Source: Paratissierella segnis (GTDB lineage Bacteria > Bacillota > Clostridia > Tissierellales > Tissierellaceae). From it: DNA of 64,000 bases. The notes below the pieces were generated by a model. The model ran no database searches. It had not been told where the DNA came from and saw only the letters and a list, made by a program, of their open reading frames with translations. Made by a program: the position numbers and the translations under genes. Shown here one piece after another: positions 57,689-64,000 of the stretch. Positions within the stretch are counted from its first letter, which is position 1; every line of letters begins with the position of its first letter. The stretch spans positions 31,918-95,917 of the forward strand of contig NZ_JACRTG010000004.1 of assembly GCF_014385195.1 (NCBI RefSeq), in the 5' to 3' direction.

Positions 57689-59470
57689 GTGTTGAAAGTC
57701 AATGATAGGGTGAAAAAGCTTAGAGAATTAATGGATGAGAAGGGTATAGTGGCTTATATAGTTACAACATCAGATCCTCATCAATCAGAGTATGTGGCGG
57801 ATTATTATAAAGATAGAGCTTGGATTACAGGATTTACCGGATCGGCTGGTACAGCGGTTATCACTCAAGATGAAGCTATTTTATGGACTGATGGAAGGTA
57901 TTTTATTCAGGCTGAGAAGGAACTTACAGGAAGTGAATATAAGCTATATAAAATGAACATACCTGGATTTCCAACTTATACTGAATATTTACAAGAAAAG
58001 TTGAAAACCGGAGATGTGATAGGCTTTAATGGTAAAGTATTTGATGAATATTCATTTGAAGATATAAAAGATTTATTTGAAGAAAAAAATATAAGATTTA
58101 TAGACGAACATGACCTGATTGGTAACATATGGGAAGATAGACCTGAACTTCCAAGAAATAAAGCGTTTATACTTGAAGAAAAATATTCAGGGAAATCAAC
58201 CAAGGAAAAGATAAAAGAGGTAAGAAAAGCATTAAATGTGAAAAATGCAGACTATTTTCTTTTGGGAAGTCTTGATGATATTGCATGGCTTTATAATATA
58301 AGAGGCAGGGATGTTTCAAATAATCCCGTAGTGATTTCCTATGCATTAATAACCAAAGAAAAAGCTTATCTGTTTGTCGATAAGGGTAAAATAGATAAAA
58401 ACGTAGAAGACATTTTAGCTTTAAATGGCGTAGAGATATGCGCTTACGATGAAGTAAGAAATTTTGTTGAAAAATTTGAGTCAAATAAAAGGGTATTGCT
58501 TGATAAATCAAAAATAAATAGATGGTTATATAGCGGTATCCCTTCAGGCTGCAAGGTAATCAATGATATGAATATTACATCCAAGTTGAAAGCTGTTAAA
58601 AACTCCACGGAAATAAAGAATGAAAAAAATGCTTATATTAAGGATGGAGTGGCTTTGGTTAAATTTTTCCGTTGGCTAGATGACAGCATAGGCAAAATTG
58701 AAATTAACGAACTGTCTGCTGCAGAGAAGCTTTTGGAATGCAGGAAAGAGAATGAAGGATTTGTAGAACCAAGCTTCGGAACTATTTCCGCATATAAAGA
58801 AAATGCTGCAATGATGCACTATTCAGCAAGCGAAGAGTCTCATAAAGTATTAGAACCCAAAGGATTATACTTAGTGGACTCAGGCGGGCAATACTTTGAT
58901 GGTACAACTGATATAACTAGAACTGTGGCACTAGGACCTATTGCCGAAGAAGAAAAGAAAGATTTTACTCTGACATTAAAGGGACATATAAATTTAATTA
59001 GTGCCAAATTTTTGGAAGGGACATCCGGTCATGTATTAGATATATTATCCAGATTCCCATTGTGGCAGGAAGGCATTGATTACAAATGCGGTACAGGACA
59101 TGGCGTAGGATATTTTCTAAATGTACATGAAGGACCTCATAGAATTGCAACAGCGCCAAATAATGTCGCCATGGAAAAGGGTATGGTAGTCACAATTGAG
59201 CCCGGTGTATATAAGGCAGGAAGCCATGGGATTAGAATTGAAAATGTAGTGGTTGTGGATGAAGATATAAAAACTGATTCAGGACAGTTTATGAAATTTG
59301 AAGTTTTATCATATTTTCCAATTGATTTGGAATGTATCAACATAGAGATGCTGACGGAAAAAGAAAAAGCTTGGCTAAATGGCTATCACAAGGAAGTATA
59401 TAATAAGCTATCACCATATTTGAATGACGAAGAAAAAACTTGGCTTAAAAATGAAACGAGGGGCATATAA
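57689..59470 (+). CDS. Aminopeptidase P family protein (Xaa-Pro aminopeptidase, three-domain)
   Basis: 593 residues. Two creatinase-like N-terminal domains (about 1-315) precede the pita-bread catalytic domain and a C-terminal tail (WLNGYHKEVYNKLSPYLN) as in the long X-prolyl aminopeptidases. Metal ligands are seen in LVDSGGQYFDGTTDITRT (two Asp), GHGVGYFLNVHEGPH (His), VVTIEPGVYK (Glu) and GIRIENVVVV (Glu). It removes the first residue before proline in the cytoplasm, which suits a peptide-fermenting lifestyle. AAAGGAGGT precedes; GTG at 57689 or TTG at 57692 may be the start. Confidence 0.93.
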   Translation: MLKVNDRVKKLRELMDEKGIVAYIVTTSDPHQSEYVADYYKDRAWITGFTGSAGTAVITQDEAILWTDGRYFIQAEKELTGSEYKLYKMNIPGFPTYTEYLQEKLKTGDVIGFNGKVFDEYSFEDIKDLFEEKNIRFIDEHDLIGNIWEDRPELPRNKAFILEEKYSGKSTKEKIKEVRKALNVKNADYFLLGSLDDIAWLYNIRGRDVSNNPVVISYALITKEKAYLFVDKGKIDKNVEDILALNGVEICAYDEVRNFVEKFESNKRVLLDKSKINRWLYSGIPSGCKVINDMNITSKLKAVKNSTEIKNEKNAYIKDGVALVKFFRWLDDSIGKIEINELSAAEKLLECRKENEGFVEPSFGTISAYKENAAMMHYSASEESHKVLEPKGLYLVDSGGQYFDGTTDITRTVALGPIAEEEKKDFTLTLKGHINLISAKFLEGTSGHVLDILSRFPLWQEGIDYKCGTGHGVGYFLNVHEGPHRIATAPNNVAMEKGMVVTIEPGVYKAGSHGIRIENVVVVDEDIKTDSGQFMKFEVLSYFPIDLECINIEMLTEKEKAWLNGYHKEVYNKLSPYLNDEEKTWLKNETRGI

Positions 59471-59492
59471 AAAGGCGGAAACGCCTTTTTTT
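59469..59492 (+). terminator. Terminator after the aminopeptidase gene
   Basis: AAAAAGGCG and CGCCTTTTT around a GAAA tetraloop, with a run of seven T; overlaps the stop codon. Confidence 0.9.
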
Positions 59493-59517
59493 AAGTGAAT
59501 AACATAAAGACAGGATA

Positions 59518-59781
59518 ACTGCTGCATTGTGTATTGTTGAAGAGTAGTATAATCAACGCTTGTGTCATTCTGAGTGCTAATGAAGAATCTCTGTTTAATG
59601 ACCCTATAGCTTACCCCAACACCTCTTACCTTTTACTTATTACCTGCCTTAAAAACGGAGATCTTTCGATAGTTAAGTTAATCCTGCCCAACTCACCCTT
59701 AGACTACAAAGGGTACACGGCAGGACGACCCAAGGGTCGATTGTGAACTGTGAATTGTGAATTATGCATTGTGAATTGTTG
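59518..59781. repeat. Mosaic heptad repeat element, long form
   Basis: Holds the module GTCATTCTGAGTGCTAATGA, the CTCTTACC TTTTACTT ATTACC array, ACGGAGATCTTTCGATAGTT, AATCCTGCCCAACTC, the paired CCCTTAGACTACAAAGGG, GGCAGG and the palindrome GACCCAAGGGTC (59727-59738), then GTGAACT GTGAATT GTGAATT ATGCATT GTGAATT heptads. An open frame of 70 codons inside is not a gene. Confidence 0.85.
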
Positions 59782-59822
59782 ATTTATGTTATAATATTGA
59801 TAACTAGAAAGTTGGTGAAATC

Positions 59823-61691
59823 ATGTTTAATATAGAAGAAGAGTTAAAAAAATTACCCGATCGTCCGGGTGTTTATATAATGAGGAATAAAAATGATGAG
59901 ATTATATATGTTGGTAAAGCCATATCCTTGAAAAAGAGGGTCAGACAATATTTCGGATCTAAGAAAAACAACCCTCCAAAGGTAAATGCCATGATATCTC
60001 ATATATATGAATTTGAATATATAATAGTGGACAATGAAGTAGAAGCATTGGTACTAGAGCAAAACCTTATTAAGAAAAATAGGCCTAAATATAATATTCT
60101 TTTAAGAGATGATAAACAATATCCTTATATAAAGGTAACGCTAAATGAGAAATATCCTAGGGTCTTAAAGACTAGACTAATACTAAAGGACGGAGCAAAA
60201 TACTTTGGACCTTATCCAAGTGCGACAGCTGTCAATGATGCTATAGATATTATTAGAAGGCTTTATCCGATCAGGACTTGCAAGTTAAATTTGGATAAGG
60301 ATTTAAGCAGATTTAAACCTTGCCTAAATTATTTTATAGGAAAATGCAATGCTCCTTGCTTGGGAAATGTAGATGAAAAAGAGTATATGAAGATGATAGA
60401 TGAGATTTTACTTTTTCTAAATAATAAGAATGATAAACTTATAGATATTATGGAAAATAAGATGAAACAAGCCGCTGAAGATCTGGATTTTGAAAGTGCA
60501 GCCAGATATAGGGATCAGGTCAATTCATTAAGGACTTTACAGGAGAAGCAAAAAATCGTCAATACGAATTTTAAAGACCAAGATATCATAGCTATGGCAA
60601 GAGGAATAGAAGAAGTATGTATACAAATCTTCTTTGTAAGAGGCGGGAAAATAGTTGGTAGAGAACATTTTCTAATGGAAGATATCTACAACGAGGATAG
60701 AAAAGAAATATTAAGCTCTTTTGTAAAACAATTTTATATTGGCTCCGCATATATACCAAAGGAAATATTATTGGAGGATGAAATCGAGGATGTAGAAATT
60801 ATATCAAAGTGGCTGGAAGATAGAAAAGGTTCCAAGGTAAGCATAGTTTCTCCGAAAAGAGGAGAAAAACTAAAGCTCATAGAAATGGTCGGAGACAATG
60901 CTAAGGATATGCTAAATCAATATGGTGATAAGTTATTAAAAAAATATCGGGAAAATATAAAGGCCTTGGAAGATATACAATATGCATTGCAATTAGAAGA
61001 TTTACCAAATAGGATTGAAGCTTACGATATTTCAAACATAAGCGGTGTTGAGTCTGTAGGCTCCATGGTGGTATTTGAAAAAGGGGAAGCAAAAAAATCC
61101 GATTACAGAAGATTTAAGATTAGAAGTATAAATACCCCTAACGACTATGGGAGCATGGAAGAAGTTTTAAGAAGGAGATTTATTAGAGGAATTGAAGAAA
61201 AAGAATTGTTAAAGAATTCCGATATTGAGAAAAAGGGATTTTCAAATTTCCCGGATTTGATAATGATAGATGGCGGTAAGGGACAGGTAAATATCGTTTT
61301 GGATGTATTGCAGGATTTAGGTGTGGATATTCCCGTCTGCGGGCTTGTAAAAGATGATTTTCATAAGACAAGAGGGGTAATATATAATAATAATGAATAT
61401 AGGCTAGATAAGGATTCCTTAGGGTTTAAGCTTATATACAAAATTCAAGAAGAAGCTCATAGATTTGCTATTAGCTATCATAGAAGTTTAAGAAGCAAAA
61501 ATATGTTTAAATCGGAATTGGATGATATAAAAGGCATAGGTGAAAAAAGAAAGCTTTCCTTGATGAAAAATTTTGGAAGCATAGAGAAGATTAAAAATTC
61601 AACCGTTGAAGAACTTGCAAATGTTGAAGGAATGAATATTAAAGCAGCAAAGGATTTATACCATCATTTTCATAAGGAGGAGGTTAAGTAA
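59823..61691 (+). CDS. uvrC: Excinuclease ABC subunit C
   Basis: 622 residues. The GIY-YIG nuclease domain is at the start (GVYIMRNKNDEIIYVGKAISLKKRVRQYF), with the CxxCxxC-like zinc part CLNYFIGKCNAPCLG, the UVR domain (ENKMKQAAEDLDFESAARYRDQV), the second RNase H-like nuclease (EAYDISNISGVESVGSMVVFEKGEAKKSDYRRF, LIMIDGGKGQVN) and two C-terminal helix-hairpin-helix motifs (DDIKGIGEKRKLSLMKNFGS). It makes both cuts in excision repair. GTTGGTG precedes the ATG. Far from uvrBA and without an SOS box at its start. Confidence 0.97.
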   Translation: MFNIEEELKKLPDRPGVYIMRNKNDEIIYVGKAISLKKRVRQYFGSKKNNPPKVNAMISHIYEFEYIIVDNEVEALVLEQNLIKKNRPKYNILLRDDKQYPYIKVTLNEKYPRVLKTRLILKDGAKYFGPYPSATAVNDAIDIIRRLYPIRTCKLNLDKDLSRFKPCLNYFIGKCNAPCLGNVDEKEYMKMIDEILLFLNNKNDKLIDIMENKMKQAAEDLDFESAARYRDQVNSLRTLQEKQKIVNTNFKDQDIIAMARGIEEVCIQIFFVRGGKIVGREHFLMEDIYNEDRKEILSSFVKQFYIGSAYIPKEILLEDEIEDVEIISKWLEDRKGSKVSIVSPKRGEKLKLIEMVGDNAKDMLNQYGDKLLKKYRENIKALEDIQYALQLEDLPNRIEAYDISNISGVESVGSMVVFEKGEAKKSDYRRFKIRSINTPNDYGSMEEVLRRRFIRGIEEKELLKNSDIEKKGFSNFPDLIMIDGGKGQVNIVLDVLQDLGVDIPVCGLVKDDFHKTRGVIYNNNEYRLDKDSLGFKLIYKIQEEAHRFAISYHRSLRSKNMFKSELDDIKGIGEKRKLSLMKNFGSIEKIKNSTVEELANVEGMNIKAAKDLYHHFHKEEVK

Positions 61692-61886
61692 ATGGAGAAT
61701 AAGAAGTTATACAGATCAACTACGGATAGAAAGATTGCAGGAGTGTGCGGTGGCATAGGAGAGTATTTTAATATTGATCCAACTATTATAAGATTGGTAT
61801 GGGCAATATTGTTGGTGCCCACTGCATTAGTTGGCGGTACCTTAGTTTATTTTGTAGCAGCATTAATAATACCGGAAAGAGTGTAG
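61692..61886 (+). CDS. PspC domain protein
   Basis: 64 residues: KKLYRSTTDRKIAGVCGGIGEYFNIDPTIIRLVWAIL is the PspC signature, followed by one hydrophobic membrane segment (VPTALVGGTLVYFVAALIIP). In Gram-positive bacteria such short proteins are linked to envelope stress. AGGAGG overlaps the end of uvrC, and the ATG follows the uvrC stop directly, so it is co-translated with uvrC. The same uvrC-pspC-hprK order is known in clostridia. Confidence 0.88.
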   Translation: MENKKLYRSTTDRKIAGVCGGIGEYFNIDPTIIRLVWAILLVPTALVGGTLVYFVAALIIPERV

Positions 61887-62840
61887 GTGGAGCATTTGAA
61901 TTATGTAACTTTAGACAATATTATTAAAAAATTAAAGTTGGAGGAAGTCCATAGAGCCACAGATGCATCTGATATTAAAATATATACGACCGAGGTTAAC
62001 AGACCGGGATTACCCATAGTAGGATATTTTGAACAATTTGTACCTGAAAGAATTCAGATTATTGGAAATGCTGAATGGCTATATTATAATGAGTTGCCAT
62101 ACACGTTGAGGTATGACAGCATAGATAAATTTTTGGCATACCCAATCCCTGCATTAATTGTTGCAAGAGATTTGCCCATATTTCCCGAACTACTTGAATT
62201 AGCAAAGAAGCATAACAGGACATTATTGAGGGCAAAGAAGAATACGTCTATAGTAATAAATGAACTGGTTAGCTTTTTAAGTATAAATTTAGCGCCTACC
62301 ATAACAATGCATGGTGTATTAATAGAGGTATATGGTATTGGGGTTCTGATTACCGGGAAATCGGGTATAGGAAAATCAGAGACTGCATTGGACTTGATAA
62401 TAAGAGGCCATAGACTCGTAGCTGATGATTCAGTCGAAATTAGAAAAGATGAAGATAGGCTCTTTGGCCAATGCCCGGAGCTTATAAGATATTTTATGGA
62501 AATAAGAGGGATAGGCATAATTGATGTGGAGAGACTTTATGGAGTTGGTGCAGTTAAAGAATCTGAATATATAGATTTAGTAGTTCAATTAGAATTTTGG
62601 GATGATAAAAAGGTTTATGATAGACTTGGACTTGATGAAGAAACAACTGAAATTCTCGGTGTTAAAGTACCGAGAGTAGTAGTGCCGGTTAAGCCCGGAA
62701 GAAATTTGGCTATGATTGTGGAACTTGCAGCAAGGAATAATAGACAGAAGAGATTAGGATATAATGCAGCACAGGTACTAAATGATAAAATCTTGAAGGA
62801 AATAGAAGTTAGAAAAAAGGACAATGAAAGAAACCCCTAG
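61887..62840 (+). CDS. hprK: HPr kinase/phosphorylase
   Basis: 317 residues. The N-terminal domain ends near residue 135; the C-terminal kinase core has HGVLIEVYGIGVLITGKSGIGKSETALDLI with Walker A GKSGIGKSE, VADDSVEI and the family signature MEIRGIGIIDVERLYG. It phosphorylates HPr at Ser46 for carbon catabolite control and removes the phosphate. GTG at 61887 is taken as start; TTG at 61896 (MNYVTLDNII), after AGGTGGAG, is a good alternative. It is the last gene of the uvrC-pspC-hprK unit. Confidence 0.95.
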   Translation: MEHLNYVTLDNIIKKLKLEEVHRATDASDIKIYTTEVNRPGLPIVGYFEQFVPERIQIIGNAEWLYYNELPYTLRYDSIDKFLAYPIPALIVARDLPIFPELLELAKKHNRTLLRAKKNTSIVINELVSFLSINLAPTITMHGVLIEVYGIGVLITGKSGIGKSETALDLIIRGHRLVADDSVEIRKDEDRLFGQCPELIRYFMEIRGIGIIDVERLYGVGAVKESEYIDLVVQLEFWDDKKVYDRLGLDEETTEILGVKVPRVVVPVKPGRNLAMIVELAARNNRQKRLGYNAAQVLNDKILKEIEVRKKDNERNP

Positions 62841-62845
62841 AAGAA

Positions 62846-63008
62846 TTTCTTAGTTATTCACTATCTTAAAACCGGAGATCCTTCGATAGTTAGTTAATTC
62901 TGCCTGGCTCACCCTTAGACTACAAAGGGTACACGGCAGGACGACCCAAGGGTCGATTATGAACTGTGAACTGTGAATCGTGAATTGTATTTAAGTTGTG
63001 AATTGTAA
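62846..63008. repeat. Mosaic heptad repeat element, long form, truncated left part
   Basis: Begins TTAGTTATTCACTATCTTAA, then CCGGAGATCCTTCGATAGTT, AATTCTGCCTGGCTC, the paired CCCTTAGACTACAAAGGG and the palindrome GACCCAAGGGTC (62943-62954), followed by ATGAACT GTGAACT GTGAATC GTGAATT and a last GTGAATT. It lacks the GTCATTCTGAG module. Confidence 0.85.
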
Positions 63009-63027
63009 AAAATGGATTTTTAAAAGT

Positions 63028-63056
63028 TGACATTGCATTTATTGTTTTATATACTA
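63028..63056 (+). promoter_or_regulatory. Promoter of the pyruvate:ferredoxin oxidoreductase gene
   Basis: TTGACA (63028-63033), a 17-base spacer and TATACT (63051-63056), about 90 bases before the start codon. Confidence 0.8.
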
Positions 63057-63143
63057 ATATTGCATGTTAGCAAAAAATTAACAAATGGTAGTAAGGTAAT
63101 TGAATCCTTGCTATTTAAAAATATAATAAAGGGAGGTCTTTAC

Positions 63144-64000
63144 ATGGCGAAAGTTATGAAGACTATGGATGGTAATACAGCCGCTGCATATGTGTCCTAT
63201 GCTTTTACAGACGTTGCTGCTATCTATCCGATTACACCATCATCAAACATGGCCGAATCAGCAGACGAATGGGCTGCTCACGGGAAGAAAAATATATTTG
63301 GACAAGAAGTTTTAGTTAAAGAAATGCAATCTGAAGCAGGAGCAGCCGGAGCTGTTCACGGATCATTACAAGCCGGTGCCTTGACTACTACATATACTGC
63401 TTCTCAAGGGTTATTATTAATGATTCCTAATATGTATAAAATAGCCGGAGAATTATTGCCGGGAGTATTTCATGTATCAGCCAGAGCATTAGCGACACAT
63501 GCTTTGAGTATATTTGGTGACCATCAAGACGTTATGGCTACCAGACAAACCGGATTTGCACTATTGGCATCAGGCTCTGTACAAGAAATTATGGATTTAG
63601 GGGGCGTAGCTCATTTAGCTGCTATAAAAGGAAGAGTGCCGTTTGTACATTTCTTCGATGGATTTAGGACAAGTCATGAGATTCAAAAGATTGAAGTTTT
63701 AGATTATGATGATTTAGAAAAACTATTAGATTATGATGCTTTAAATGCATTTAGACAAAGAGCATTAAATCCGGAAAACCCGGTAGCAAGAGGTACTGCT
63801 CAAAACCCTGATATTTATTTCCAAGCTATGGAAGCTTCTAACCCATATTATGAAAAAATCGTAGATGTTACTTATGATTATATGAGGGAAATCAGCAAAT
63901 TGACCGGAAGAGAATATAAACCTTTCAATTATTACGGACATGAAGAAGCTGAAAGAATAATAGTTGCTATGGGTTCTGTGACTGAAACAGCTGAAGAAAC
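63144..64000 (+). CDS. nifJ: Pyruvate:ferredoxin (flavodoxin) oxidoreductase, 3' end cut by the window edge
   Basis: The first 285 residues are visible and the gene continues past the window. The N-terminal domain I of the single-chain enzyme is clear: MKTMDGNTAAAYVSYAFTDVAAIYPITPSS, the YPITPSS motif that contacts pyruvate, then EMQSEAGAAGAVHGSLQAGALTTTYTASQGLLLMIPNMYK and VSARALATHALSIFGDHQDVMATRQTGFALL. The full enzyme oxidises pyruvate to acetyl-CoA and CO2 and reduces ferredoxin, which could feed the hydrogenase at 12.1 kb. GGGAGGT lies 6 bases before the ATG, and a strong promoter sits upstream. Confidence 0.95.
   Translation, partial: MAKVMKTMDGNTAAAYVSYAFTDVAAIYPITPSSNMAESADEWAAHGKKNIFGQEVLVKEMQSEAGAAGAVHGSLQAGALTTTYTASQGLLLMIPNMYKIAGELLPGVFHVSARALATHALSIFGDHQDVMATRQTGFALLASGSVQEIMDLGGVAHLAAIKGRVPFVHFFDGFRTSHEIQKIEVLDYDDLEKLLDYDALNAFRQRALNPENPVARGTAQNPDIYFQAMEASNPYYEKIVDVTYDYMREISKLTGREYKPFNYYGHEEAERIIVAMGSVTETAEE

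Noticed and set aside
59534..59746. 70-codon frame as a small gene
   Set aside because: Repeat sequence translated; its end (DYKGYTAGRPKGRL) is identical to the frame in the 11.4 kb repeat and comes from the conserved core.

Overview
The window is AT-rich and tightly packed, with strong Shine-Dalgarno sites (AGGAGG type), many TTG and GTG starts and U-tailed hairpin terminators. Gene content points to a strictly anaerobic, spore-forming, amino-acid-fermenting member of the Firmicutes (Clostridia/Tissierellia type): pyruvate:ferredoxin oxidoreductase, an [FeFe] hydrogenase, tyrosine phenol-lyase, CotF-type spore coat proteins, a GerS/YdcC-like germination lipoprotein, HPr kinase, an S-box riboswitch and an agr quorum-sensing locus. 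The genus cannot be fixed from sequence alone. I saw no tRNA, rRNA, CRISPR array, prophage or transposase gene.

Layout. 1-3.7 kb: end of a methyltransferase, an NTF2-like protein, sfsA, a small secreted protein and RNase Z. 3.7-7.0 kb: an agr-type locus with agrA-agrC on the minus strand diverging from agrD-agrB on the plus strand; a 12-bp direct repeat with 22-bp period lies between the two promoters, and a gene-free tract ending in a strong terminator follows agrB. 7.1-8.5 kb: a frameshifted DUF362/ferredoxin gene and a small acidic protein. 8.6-11.3 kb: metNIQ methionine transporter (minus strand) under a SAM-I riboswitch; the binding protein lacks its lipobox cysteine. 11.8-14.3 kb: thioredoxin-like [2Fe-2S] protein plus hydrogenase, then two coat proteins. 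14.6-17.1 kb: an AcpS-NnrD fusion, a GerS-like lipoprotein and a MazEF/NdoAI-NdoA module, matching the Bacillus acpS-ydcC-(alr)-ndoAI-ndoA order but without alr. 17.3-23.8 kb: secreted protein, GNAT protein, a glycosyltransferase-CsaB fusion, TagA and transketolase. 24.6-26.0 kb: tyrosine phenol-lyase. 26-29.6 kb (minus): a surface-polysaccharide operon (GT4, two DUF4330 proteins, O-antigen-ligase-like). 29.8-31.7 kb (minus): CofE-like protein and 5-formyl-THF cyclo-ligase. 31.8-44.1 kb: ftsE-ftsX-M23 hydrolase-ctpA-minJ-like-uvrB-uvrA, syntenic with Bacillus, with a LexA-type box at uvrB. 44.3-51.8 kb: a complete sugar-uptake operon (ABC transporter, NagB-like protein, xylulokinase-like FGGY kinase, ROK regulator) whose substrate is not obvious. 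52-57.6 kb: rsgA, a secreted stalk-domain protein, an SRAP/YedK protein and a polar amino-acid ABC transporter. 57.7-64 kb: aminopeptidase P, uvrC-pspC-hprK and the start of a pyruvate:ferredoxin oxidoreductase gene.

The most striking feature not explained by genes is a family of intergenic mosaic repeats, at ten places in the window. They combine palindromic cores (one holding GACCCAAGGGTC) with arrays of degenerate 7-base units such as GTGAACT, AGTGAAG and ACCTATT. One copy has run into the 3' end of the formyl-THF cyclo-ligase gene and encodes its last residues. Other second-look items are the divergent agr locus with a predicted five-residue thiolactone, two unusual gene fusions, and the sugar operon whose NagB-like protein has lost a catalytic aspartate.
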